Numbered from the stretch's first letter, positions 1-5,850 are shown. The stretch: 5,850 nt of DNA from Lachnospiraceae bacterium UBA1718 (GCA_002317245.1 DCIU01000099.1:17388-23237); one strand, 5' to 3'. Notes: a model not told the origin generated them from the letters alone. Made by a program: numbers and translations.

Positions 1-1560
1 CTTGTTGATGGCAAGTGTCCTGACTGTGGAAGAGATGTTAAGCCAGCCAAGGAGGAGGCTTACTTCTTCAAGATGAGCAAGTATGCTGACAGACTTATTG
101 AGTACATCAATACTCATCCTGAGTTCATTCAGCCGGTATCTCGTAAGAACGAGATGATGAATAACTTCCTTCTGCCAGGTCTTCAGGACTTATGCGTATC
201 AAGAACATCCTTCAAGTGGGGTATCCCAGTTGATTTCGATGACAAGCATGTAGTGTATGTATGGCTTGATGCCCTTACTAACTACATTACAGGAATTGGT
301 TACGACGCAGAGGGCAACAGCACAGACCAGTATAAGAAGCTCTGGCCAGCAGACCTTCACCTTATTGGTAAGGATATAGTAAGATTCCATACAATTTACT
401 GGCCTATTTTCCTTATGGCCTTAGACGAGCCACTTCCTAAGCAGGTATTTGGTCATCCATGGCTGCTTCAGGGTGGTGAGAAGATGAGTAAGTCCAGAGG
501 CAACGTAATCTACGCTGATGACCTTATTGGTCTCTTCGGTGTTGATGCTGTCAGATACTTCGTGCTTCATGAGATGCCATATGAGAATGATGGTACTATT
601 ACATGGGATCTTGTTGTTGAGAGATTCAACTCAGAGCTTGCCAATATCATGGGTAATCTGGTTAATAGAACAATCTCAATGTCCAATAAGTACTTCGGTG
701 GTATTGTTACTTCTACCGGCGCTGTAGAGGATGTTGACGCTGACCTTAAGGCTGTAGCTACAGCTGCAAGAGATAAGGTTGCTGCCAAGATGGATGAGAT
801 GAAGGTGGCTGATGCAATAGGTGAGGTATTCACCCTCTTCAGACGCTGCAATAAGTACATTGATGAGACAGAGCCATGGGTACTTGCCAAGGACGAGGCC
901 AAGAAGGACCGATTATCTGAGGTAATGTATAACCTTACAGAGTCTATTACAATCGGTGCCAACTTACTTGCACCATTTATGCCTGAGACAGCTGAGAAGA
1001 TTCTTGCCCAGCTTAATGCCGAGAAGAGAGACTACGATTCCCTCAATGTATATGGTGGATATGCATCAGGTACTAAGGTTATCGACAAGCCACAGATCCT
1101 CTTCGCAAGACAGGATTTGGCTGAGGTAATGACTAAGGTTGAAGAGATTCAGGCAGCTCAGAGAGCAGAGTACGAGAGAGAGAACGGCATTACAGAAGAG
1201 GTAGCAGAGCCAGTAATCGATATCGAGAAGAAAGCTGAGATAGAGTACGATGACTTTGCCAAGCTCCAGTTCAGAGTGGGCAAGATTATCAAGTGTGAGG
1301 AAGTACCTAAGTCTAAGAAGCTTTTATGCTCACAGGTTCAGATCGGATCTGAGGTTAAGCAGATTGTATCTGGTATTAAGCAGCACTATTCTGCTGAGGA
1401 GATGGTTGGCAAGAAGGTACTTGTACTTACTAATCTGAAGCCAGCTACACTTGCAGGCGTTCTGTCAGAGGGTATGCTCCTCTGTGCAGAGGATGCAGAG
1501 GGTAACCTTGCCCTTATGACACCAGAGAAGGATATGCCAGCAGGAGCAGAAGTTTGCTAA
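1..1560 (+). CDS. metG: Methionyl-tRNA synthetase, 3' part (5' end outside window)
   Basis: Class I aminoacyl-tRNA synthetase that charges tRNA(Met) with methionine in the cytoplasm. Frame 1 is open from the first base, so the gene enters from the left. The reading frame runs past the first in-window ATG at 73, which is internal because coding continues upstream with a zinc-knuckle CPDC pair at window codons 6-9. The WLDAL stretch belongs to the catalytic core. The KMSKS loop is intact at window codons 161-165 (481-495). After it come the helical anticodon-binding domain, a charged linker (about codons 375-410) and a complete C-terminal EMAP/Trbp111-like tRNA-binding domain (about codons 414-519). 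The visible 519 residues lack the N-terminal Rossmann half with the HIGH motif. Full-length relatives with this layout are about 640-660 residues, so roughly 120-140 are missing. The next gene starts 31 nt after the TAA stop with no terminator between. Confidence 0.97.
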   Translation, partial: LVDGKCPDCGRDVKPAKEEAYFFKMSKYADRLIEYINTHPEFIQPVSRKNEMMNNFLLPGLQDLCVSRTSFKWGIPVDFDDKHVVYVWLDALTNYITGIGYDAEGNSTDQYKKLWPADLHLIGKDIVRFHTIYWPIFLMALDEPLPKQVFGHPWLLQGGEKMSKSRGNVIYADDLIGLFGVDAVRYFVLHEMPYENDGTITWDLVVERFNSELANIMGNLVNRTISMSNKYFGGIVTSTGAVEDVDADLKAVATAARDKVAAKMDEMKVADAIGEVFTLFRRCNKYIDETEPWVLAKDEAKKDRLSEVMYNLTESITIGANLLAPFMPETAEKILAQLNAEKRDYDSLNVYGGYASGTKVIDKPQILFARQDLAEVMTKVEEIQAAQRAEYERENGITEEVAEPVIDIEKKAEIEYDDFAKLQFRVGKIIKCEEVPKSKKLLCSQVQIGSEVKQIVSGIKQHYSAEEMVGKKVLVLTNLKPATLAGVLSEGMLLCAEDAEGNLALMTPEKDMPAGAEVC

Positions 1561-1581
1561 GTTTAATTACGGGAAAAAATT

Positions 1582-1586
1582 GAGGG
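1582..1586 (+). promoter_or_regulatory. Ribosome binding site choosing the ATG at 1592
   Basis: GAGGG lies 5 nt before the ATG at 1592. The longer alternative start, TTG at 1580, has only a GGG at 1571-1573 upstream and would place this Shine-Dalgarno-like run inside the coding region. The ATG is therefore the better start. Confidence 0.6.
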
Positions 1587-1591
1587 TAAGC

Positions 1592-2515
1592 ATGACAAGA
1601 ACTGATTTTTATTTTGATTCAAGAGATAATGTATCACAGATTCATGGAGTAAAATGGATTCCAGATACAGAGCCAGTCGGTGTACTTATATTAGTACATG
1701 GTATGGCTGAGCATTTAGACAGATATGAGCCTTTCGCCAAGTACATGTGCGAGAGAGGCTTCGTAGTAGCAGGTAATGAGCACTTAGGCCATGGCAAGTC
1801 TGTAAGCCAGGGTCCTAAGGGTTACTTCTGCCGACGTGACCCGGCTACAGTTGTGGTTCGTGATGTCCACAGACTTAAGAAGACAGTGCAGGCAGAGTAT
1901 CCAACACTTCCTGTATTCATCTTCGGACATAGCATGGGTTCACTTATTACACGTAACTACCTTACCAGATATGGAACAGGTGTTAAGGGAGCGGTTATCT
2001 CTGGTACACTTATGATGCCTAAGGCACTTCTTGGAGGAATGGGATTCTTATGCAAGCTCTTAACCCTTATTCAGGGAGCCAAGCATATAAGCCCATTTAT
2101 GGATAAGATGGCCTTCGGTACGTACTGCAATAAGATTGAGTCACCTAAGACAAGCTTCGATTGGCTGACAAGAGATGATGAGATTGTAAATGCATATATT
2201 GCGGATCCTGATTGTGGATTTACATTTACACTTAATGGATTTACTACATTGAAGGACCTTATGCTTCGCCTTCACAACACTACAATGCTTAATGCAATTC
2301 CTAAGGACCTGCCAGTATTCTTCGTATATGGCGGCCAGGATCCATGTGGTGACTATGGTGTAAGCGTTCGCAAGGTTTATGAACAGTATGTGGCTCTTGG
2401 AATTAAGGACGTATCGGAGAAGGAATACCCAGATGACCGTCATGAGATTTTAAATGAGCTTAATAAAGAGACAGTTATGTCAGATGTATATGACTGGATC
2501 GCAGCCAGAATGTAA
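1592..2515 (+). CDS. Alpha/beta hydrolase, monoacylglycerol lipase / lysophospholipase type
   Basis: Serine hydrolase of the Hydrolase_4 (monoglyceride lipase-like) group, 307 residues from the ATG at 1592, a usual length for the family. It probably cleaves an ester of a fatty acid or lysophospholipid; the true substrate cannot be read from sequence. The oxyanion-side motif HGMAEHLDRY starts at residue 36, GHGKS follows at 66-70, and the nucleophile elbow GHSMG puts the catalytic serine at 114. The acid is probably Asp250 (YGGQDP) and the base His284 (DDRHE), so the triad looks complete. The cap region lies between about 140 and 235. No signal peptide or membrane segment is seen, so it is presumably cytoplasmic. 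It sits 31 nt after metG and only 2 nt before the next start, which suggests one operon. A TTG start at 1580 would add four residues. Family assignment is firm; substrate is inference. Confidence 0.9.
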   Translation: MTRTDFYFDSRDNVSQIHGVKWIPDTEPVGVLILVHGMAEHLDRYEPFAKYMCERGFVVAGNEHLGHGKSVSQGPKGYFCRRDPATVVVRDVHRLKKTVQAEYPTLPVFIFGHSMGSLITRNYLTRYGTGVKGAVISGTLMMPKALLGGMGFLCKLLTLIQGAKHISPFMDKMAFGTYCNKIESPKTSFDWLTRDDEIVNAYIADPDCGFTFTLNGFTTLKDLMLRLHNTTMLNAIPKDLPVFFVYGGQDPCGDYGVSVRKVYEQYVALGIKDVSEKEYPDDRHEILNELNKETVMSDVYDWIAARM

Positions 2516-2517
2516 TT

Positions 2518-3042
2518 ATGAAAAATTGTAAGCGACTAGCAGCATTGGCTTTGGCAGCAGTGCTTAGTCTGGCGCCTGTACTTCCCGCATATGCAGAGGA
2601 TCTGGGCCAGCTAAGTAACGAAGACTACAGTAATATGGCTGATCTGATTAAGAATCAGATCGAACAGGGTAATCTGGATTCCAGCGAGGACATTCAGAAG
2701 GCAATAGATGCAGCAGAAGAAGAGTATGGAATTGAGATAAGCGACTCTGATAAGGAGAAGGCGGTTAAGATTCTTGATACCGTTAATGACCTTGGAATAG
2801 ACAAGGATAAGCTGGCGGATATTGTTGATGATGTATACAGCAATGTCATCGAGGGCAAGGAATACGATAATACGGAGGATATGGTTGAAGCCATTGAGGA
2901 CCAGATTATTGATTCGGCAACGGATAAAGTCAAGGAAGTAGTCAAAGAGAATGTGAAGCATTCCTTTTCCGATTACTTCAGGACGTTTTTGGACAGAATT
3001 AACGAGTTTTTTGCGAAGATTAAGAGCTTATGGGCGAGATAG
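2518..3042 (+). CDS. Secreted acidic helical protein of unknown function
   Basis: 174 residues; I do not recognise a characterised function. The N-terminus is a typical Sec signal peptide: basic MKNCKR, a hydrophobic Ala/Leu core, and probable signal peptidase I cleavage after AYA (residue 26). Cys4 is upstream of the core and is not a lipobox. The mature part has no cysteine, is rich in Asp/Glu, and should be mostly helical. A segment at about 40-64 is repeated at about 99-127. The last 25 or so residues (about 148-174) form an amphipathic helix rich in Phe/Ile/Leu with one Trp and several Lys/Arg. The EISDSDKEK...LGIDKDKL stretch faintly recalls DUF1002 proteins, a weak impression only. The ATG lies 2 nt after the hydrolase stop and has no convincing Shine-Dalgarno, so translation probably depends on coupling. 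It overlaps the next gene by 13 nt. Confidence 0.85.
   Translation: MKNCKRLAALALAAVLSLAPVLPAYAEDLGQLSNEDYSNMADLIKNQIEQGNLDSSEDIQKAIDAAEEEYGIEISDSDKEKAVKILDTVNDLGIDKDKLADIVDDVYSNVIEGKEYDNTEDMVEAIEDQIIDSATDKVKEVVKENVKHSFSDYFRTFLDRINEFFAKIKSLWAR
2635..2709 (+). repeat. Internal protein repeat, copy 1 (residues 40-64 of the secreted protein)
   Basis: This encodes MADLI then NQIEQG and LDSSEDIQKAID. It matches copy 2 at 2812-2898. Over residues 46-64 versus 109-127, 8 of 19 positions are identical by eye (N, I, E, D, E, D, A, I), with conservative S/T, I/M and D/E changes. Confidence 0.45.
2812..2898 (+). repeat. Internal protein repeat, copy 2 (residues 99-127 of the secreted protein)
   Basis: This encodes LADIV then NVIEG and YDNTEDMVEAIE, the partner of copy 1. 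The LADIV and NVIEG parts are separated by about one extra helical turn compared with copy 1. The DNA copies are not obviously alike, so the duplication, if real, is old. Confidence 0.45.
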
Positions 3043-3503
3043 TAATCAAGCGCGCTGTTGATGAGAGAGAATTTGATCAGGCTATGGAGCTGGCCTTCAG
3101 AGTATTCTTGAAGTTTGAAGCGGAAGAATATGGTAAGGAGGGCACAGATAACTTTGCTGAGTTTGTGACCAGCCCGGATGTTAAGAAGCTTTTTCTTACT
3201 AATCATTACCTTATCTATGTGGCATTGGACGGTGACGAGATAGTAGGGGTGATTACCCTACGTAGTGGCAATCATATTTCCCTTCTCTTTGTTCATGAGG
3301 ATTATCATAACCTGGGAATTGGGAAGAGCCTGGTACTGCGTGGCGCAGAATACCTGGTTAATAATACTGACTTTGAGACTATGACAGTCCACTCTTCGCC
3401 ATATGCTTTAGGCTTCTATCACAGACTTGGATTCGAGGATACAGGTGCCCAGGCAATTGATGCTGGAATAATATATACGCCTATGGAATTGCCATTAGCC
3501 TGA
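3030..3503 (+). CDS. GNAT-family N-acetyltransferase
   Basis: 157 residues, normal for a single-domain GNAT enzyme, which moves the acetyl group of acetyl-CoA to an amine. The N-terminal IVIKRAVDEREFDQAMEL fits the usual first strand and helix. The acetyl-CoA-binding motif A is LLFVHEDYHNLGIGKSLV (residues 85-102). Its N-L-G-I-G-K loop matches the family pattern, with His93 where Gln or Arg is more common. A later SSPYALGFYHRLGF (122-135) is the conserved region whose Tyr often acts near the CoA thiol. The substrate (small amine, protein N-terminus, antibiotic or other) cannot be told. The ATG lies inside the last codons of the secreted-protein gene (13-nt overlap), with only a weak AAGAG upstream, so translational coupling is likely. 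The stop is TGA at 3501-3503, and no U-tract terminator follows. Confidence 0.92.
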   Translation: MGEIVIKRAVDEREFDQAMELAFRVFLKFEAEEYGKEGTDNFAEFVTSPDVKKLFLTNHYLIYVALDGDEIVGVITLRSGNHISLLFVHEDYHNLGIGKSLVLRGAEYLVNNTDFETMTVHSSPYALGFYHRLGFEDTGAQAIDAGIIYTPMELPLA

Positions 3504-3538
3504 TTTATTAATTTATTACTCTAATTAGTTGAAGAATA

Positions 3539-3568
3539 TTGCAAAAAATAGGTCTAAAGACCTATAAT
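3539..3568 (+). promoter_or_regulatory. Predicted sigma-A promoter of the diguanylate cyclase gene
   Basis: The -35 box is TTGCAA (3539-3544, 4/6 to consensus), followed by an 18-bp spacer and a perfect -10 box TATAAT (3563-3568). Transcription would start near 3575, giving a leader of about 30 nt to the ATG at 3604. The surrounding DNA (3504-3600) is very AT-rich and otherwise non-coding. Confidence 0.65.
3548..3565. promoter_or_regulatory. Perfect palindrome in the promoter spacer, operator-like
   Basis: ATAGGTCT-AA-AGACCTAT is an 8+2+8 perfect inverted repeat. It lies between the -35 and -10 boxes and covers the first three bases of the -10. No U-tract follows it on the + strand, so it is not a convincing rightward terminator. 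A two-fold symmetric site here suits a dimeric repressor or a MerR-type activator that acts through the spacer. The regulator is not visible in this window. Confidence 0.5.
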
Positions 3569-3603
3569 AATATATATATCGTACAAAACGGGTAGATTTT
3601 TTG

Positions 3604-5127
3604 ATGCTATTTAAGAAGAAGGAACAGACACAACAGAATAAGGCATCTAAATGGGTATTTGGAGCTCTGTTACTATTTATTATAGTCATTGCGATTCTTG
3701 TTTATATTGGCTATTTGTCAAATAAGAGGAGCAAGGATGCCATTGAAGACAAGCTCTTAGGAGAGACCTCTGCTTATGCAGCCAGGGTAGGATCGGCTAT
3801 TGAGACTATGGCATATGAGGCTACTGGTGCGTCAGCAATTATTGGTTCTAATGGTATTGTGAGTGAAGAAGATATGCTTGCCTATGCCCAGGCGCTGGTT
3901 GATAACTCAACAAGTGTATATCTGGCAGTAATTACTGACTGCAATGGTGCAGGATATGCTTCTACAGGTTCTTTGGTTGATTTATCAAATAAGGAATACT
4001 ACAACACCGGATTAACTACCAATTATGCTTACATAAATGATGATGGTATCCTAGGCAAGAAGGCCTTTGTAGTATCAGTACCTTATGCGGTTGATGGCAT
4101 GGCAGCTGGATATGTATATCTCTATGAGGAGGCTAATTCAGTATTCAGACATTTGCCTAGCAAGAGCTATGGTAACAGTCTTGCCTTTGCAATTATTGAT
4201 ACACAAGGACGTATTATAAGTGCTACAGGTGCGGAGAGCCACTTCAACTCTGGAGACAGTTTATTTACGAATCTTAAGGGTACTGAGGTTAGTGGATTAA
4301 CACTCTCTCAGATTAAGGTTAAGGTGGAGAAGAATGCTAAGGCCTACTTCTTTGCAAGAGGCGGCGGCGAGTCAAGAGCCATTGTAATTGCCCCAACTAG
4401 TGCCAACGACTGGGAACTTGCAATTATTATTAATGAGTCATATACCAATGCAGTAATTAAGTCTAATATGAGCGGTATAGTCAGGATGATTATTATCACG
4501 ATTGTTGTGCTTTGTGTATTTACTGTTTTCATCATTATTATCTTCCTTGTTGATAAGTTCAGACAGAAGGAAGAGAATAAGGGGCTTGAGGATAAGGCTG
4601 ATACCGACTTACTTACGGGCGTTAATAATAAGATTGCGACTGAGCGTAAGATACAGGAATATATGACCGAGAATCCTGATACTCAGAGCCTTATGTTCCT
4701 CTTTGATATTGATAACTTTAAGAAGATTAATGACACAATGGGACATTCCTTTGGTGATGAGGTACTTCGTACCTTAGGACATCAGCTGACCAACGAGTTC
4801 AGATCCACAGATATCATTGGCCGACTTGGTGGTGATGAGTTCGTAGTATTCCTTAAGAATATTAAGAACGATGATCAGCTTGAGAGAGAGGGCCAGAGAA
4901 TAACAGCTCTATTCCATCAGTTTAAGGCGGGCGATTATGTTAAGTATTCAGCCACCGCAAGTATTGGTGCAGTAGTATTCCCAAGAGACGGCGGGGATTT
5001 TGTTACGGCATATAAGTTAGCTGATAAGGCCTTATACGAGGCTAAGAGACGTGGCAAGAACCAGCTGGTATTCTATAATAGTAATCTTGCAGAAGTCGAG
5101 AGTATAAGAGCTGAGGATCCAGAATAA
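3604..5127 (+). CDS. Membrane diguanylate cyclase with extracellular Cache-like sensor and GGDEF domain
   Basis: Predicted to make cyclic di-GMP from two GTP. 507 residues: a basic N-terminus, TM1 at about 17-38, an extracellular region about 40-290 resembling a double Cache sensor (distal part about 105-178, proximal about 192-278), TM2 at about 292-316, and a cytoplasmic GGDEF domain from about 333. The domain start DLLTG is at 335-339. FDIDNFKKIND (367-377) and GHSFGD (380-385) hold the metal and guanine contacts (Asp368, Asn376, Asp385). The GGDEF signature at 409-413 is intact, and RSTD (400-403), five residues before it, is a complete product-inhibition I-site. ADKALYEAK and GKN near the C-terminus are also conserved. 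ATG 3604 is preferred over the overlapping TTG at 3601, with a modest GGGTAG at 3590-3595 upstream. Two tandem TAA stops end the gene. The ligand is unknown. It appears to be a single gene with its own promoter and terminator. Confidence 0.94.
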   Translation: MLFKKKEQTQQNKASKWVFGALLLFIIVIAILVYIGYLSNKRSKDAIEDKLLGETSAYAARVGSAIETMAYEATGASAIIGSNGIVSEEDMLAYAQALVDNSTSVYLAVITDCNGAGYASTGSLVDLSNKEYYNTGLTTNYAYINDDGILGKKAFVVSVPYAVDGMAAGYVYLYEEANSVFRHLPSKSYGNSLAFAIIDTQGRIISATGAESHFNSGDSLFTNLKGTEVSGLTLSQIKVKVEKNAKAYFFARGGGESRAIVIAPTSANDWELAIIINESYTNAVIKSNMSGIVRMIIITIVVLCVFTVFIIIIFLVDKFRQKEENKGLEDKADTDLLTGVNNKIATERKIQEYMTENPDTQSLMFLFDIDNFKKINDTMGHSFGDEVLRTLGHQLTNEFRSTDIIGRLGGDEFVVFLKNIKNDDQLEREGQRITALFHQFKAGDYVKYSATASIGAVVFPRDGGDFVTAYKLADKALYEAKRRGKNQLVFYNSNLAEVESIRAEDPE

Positions 5128-5143
5128 TAACATTTTTAATACT

Positions 5144-5200
5144 AAAATGGGCAATTTGCTAGAAATCACCTTAAATTTTTAGCAGGTTGCCTATTTTGTT
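5144..5200 (+). terminator. Intrinsic terminator after the diguanylate cyclase gene
   Basis: Arms 5144-5166 and 5175-5197 form a 23-bp stem with an 8-nt loop (CACCTTAA) and a TTTTGTT tail. The outermost AAAA pairs with the T-run. Four pairs are G-U wobbles in the rightward RNA (5149-5192, 5155-5186, 5156-5185, 5162-5179). In the leftward RNA these would be A-C mismatches, so the stem is built for rightward transcription. It separates the cyclase from the ATPase gene. Confidence 0.85.
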
Positions 5201-5222
5201 ATATAAGAGGTTAAGATATACT
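5196..5222 (+). promoter_or_regulatory. Possible promoter of the sugar ABC ATPase gene
   Basis: TATACT at 5217-5222 is a good -10 candidate. The nearest -35-like TTGTTA (5196-5201) leaves only 15 bp of spacing. A competing pair is TTAGCA (5179-5184) with TATAAG (5202-5207) at 17 bp, inside the terminator tail. A promoter is expected here because a strong terminator precedes the gene, but its exact place is uncertain. Confidence 0.35.
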
Positions 5223-5235
5223 CTTTATTAGTGAC

Positions 5236-5247
5236 GGGTATAGACCC
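5236..5247 (+). other. Small hairpin in the ATPase leader
   Basis: GGGT-ATAG-ACCC forms a 4-bp stem with a 4-nt loop, 9 nt before the ribosome binding site. It could be a leader structure or a protein-binding site; with only four pairs it may also be chance. Confidence 0.25.
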
Positions 5248-5256
5248 AAGTTTTAT

Positions 5257-5263
5257 TGGAGGA
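5257..5263 (+). promoter_or_regulatory. Strong ribosome binding site for the ABC ATPase
   Basis: TGGAGGA lies 8 nt before the ATG at 5272. It is the best Shine-Dalgarno in the window and fixes the start of the truncated gene. Confidence 0.85.
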
Positions 5264-5271
5264 TTTTTAAA

Positions 5272-5850
5272 ATGGCAAGTTTATCATTAACAAATGTTTG
5301 CAAGAAGTATCCTAACGGTTTTGAAGCTGTTAAGGATTTCAACCTTGAGATCGCTGATAAGGAATTTATCATCTTCGTAGGACCTTCAGGATGTGGTAAG
5401 TCTACTACACTTCGTATGATCGCTGGTCTTGAAGATATTTCTTCAGGTGAGCTTAAGATTGGTGATAAGGTAGTTAACGATGTAGAGCCTAAGGATCGTG
5501 ATATCGCAATGGTATTCCAGAACTACGCTCTTTATCCACATATGACAGTTTACGATAACATGGCTTTTGGTCTTAAGCTTCGTAAGATTCCAAAGGATGA
5601 GATTGATAAGCAGGTTCGTGAGGCAGCTAGAATCCTTGACCTCTCAGCTCTTCTTGATCGTAAGCCAAAGGCTCTTTCAGGTGGTCAGAGACAGAGAGTT
5701 GCTATGGGTCGTGCAATCGTACGTAACCCTAAGGTATTCCTTATGGATGAGCCTCTTTCAAACCTCGATGCTAAGCTCCGTGTTCAGATGAGAATTGAGA
5801 TCGCTAAGCTTCATCAGAGACTTGATGCAACAATCATCTACGTTACACAT
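5272..5850 (+). CDS. Sugar ABC transporter ATP-binding protein, MsmK/UgpC/MalK family (3' end outside window)
   Basis: Cytoplasmic ATPase that powers carbohydrate import through a membrane permease pair and an extracellular binding protein. The first 193 codons are present with no stop; full-length members are about 370 residues, so the regulatory OB-fold half is missing. All nucleotide-binding motifs are intact: A-loop Tyr13, Walker A GPSGCGKST (37-45), Q-loop Gln83 in VFQNYALYPHMTV, signature LSGGQRQR (135-142), Walker B VFLMDEP (155-161), D-loop SNLDAK (163-168) and the H-loop His193, which is the last codon of the window. The YPHMTVYDNMAFGLKLR stretch is typical of the CUT1-transporter MsmK/UgpC/MalK group. 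Codon use (AAG, CGT, CTT, GGT) suggests high expression. No permease or binding-protein gene lies upstream, so it may be a stand-alone ATPase shared by several importers; downstream genes are unseen. Exact symbol (msmK, ugpC or malK) cannot be settled. Confidence 0.95.
   Translation, partial: MASLSLTNVCKKYPNGFEAVKDFNLEIADKEFIIFVGPSGCGKSTTLRMIAGLEDISSGELKIGDKVVNDVEPKDRDIAMVFQNYALYPHMTVYDNMAFGLKLRKIPKDEIDKQVREAARILDLSALLDRKPKALSGGQRQRVAMGRAIVRNPKVFLMDEPLSNLDAKLRVQMRIEIAKLHQRLDATIIYVTH

Noticed and set aside
73..75. ATG at 73 as the start of metG
   Set aside because: The same frame is open to base 1 and encodes the zinc-knuckle CPDC and conserved flanking residues, so the gene begins outside the window.
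567..962. Open frame of 131 codons on the minus strand inside metG
   Set aside because: It lies antisense to strongly conserved metG coding sequence, has no family motif, and shows the Ser/Leu-rich composition typical of a shadow frame.
2611..2961. Two overlapping minus-strand frames inside the secreted-protein gene
   Set aside because: They mirror the Asp/Glu/Lys-rich sense codons as Ile/Leu/Ser runs, and the sense gene has a clear signal peptide and operon spacing.
3548..3565. The palindrome as a rho-independent terminator for the GNAT gene
   Set aside because: It is followed by AATAATATAT and not a T-run, and its right arm overlaps a perfect -10 box.
3586..5250. Shared ACGGGTA before the cyclase gene (about 3588) and in the ATPase leader (5234), as a common regulatory site
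   Set aside because: The shared core is only 7 bases, sits in different contexts, and can easily occur by chance in a window this size.
5567..5791. 74-codon + strand frame starting with MVLSFVRF
   Set aside because: It is an out-of-frame shadow of the ABC ATPase, whose true frame from 5272 carries every nucleotide-binding motif.
5267..5850. Truncation of the ABC ATPase as a pseudogene
   Set aside because: The frame is intact to the last base; the cut is the window edge.
1..5850. Mobile element, CRISPR array, tRNA/rRNA or defence island
   Set aside because: No transposase, integrase, terminal repeats, spaced direct repeats or recognisable RNA gene was seen on either strand.

Overview
The window looks like chromosomal DNA from a low-GC Gram-positive anaerobe, most likely a Lachnospiraceae member (Butyrivibrio/Roseburia-like clostridia). 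The reasons are AT-rich spacers, strong preference for AAG over AAA for lysine in the well-expressed genes, GGAGG-type ribosome binding sites, a zinc-type MetG with a C-terminal tRNA-binding domain, and an MsmK/UgpC-type sugar ABC ATPase. The genus is inferred from style; no ribosomal or other marker gene is present. All recognisable genes are on the + strand.

Region 1 (1-3503) is a tightly packed gene run. It holds the 3' part of metG (methionyl-tRNA synthetase), an alpha/beta hydrolase of the monoacylglycerol lipase/lysophospholipase type, a small secreted acidic helical protein of unknown function with an internal duplication, and a GNAT acetyltransferase. The gaps are 31 nt, 2 nt and a 13-nt overlap, and I see no terminator or promoter between them, so they are probably co-transcribed and partly translationally coupled.

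Region 2 (3504-5200) is a self-contained signalling gene. A spacer of about 100 nt holds a good sigma-A-type promoter (TTGCAA, 18 bp, TATAAT) whose spacer is filled by a perfect 8+2+8 palindrome. It drives a two-transmembrane, Cache-like sensor diguanylate cyclase with an intact GGDEF active site and an intact RxxD inhibitory site. A long hairpin terminator follows the gene.

Region 3 (5201-5850) is a leader with a possible promoter and a small hairpin, then the first 193 codons of a sugar-importer ATPase (MsmK/UgpC/MalK family). The window edge cuts it exactly at the H-loop histidine. It was easy to miss because it has no stop codon inside the window.

The gene families are ordinary, and I see no mobile element, CRISPR array, RNA gene or defence system. 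The points most worth a second look are the operator-like palindrome in the cyclase promoter, the duplicated secreted protein, and the unusual set of genes trailing metG.
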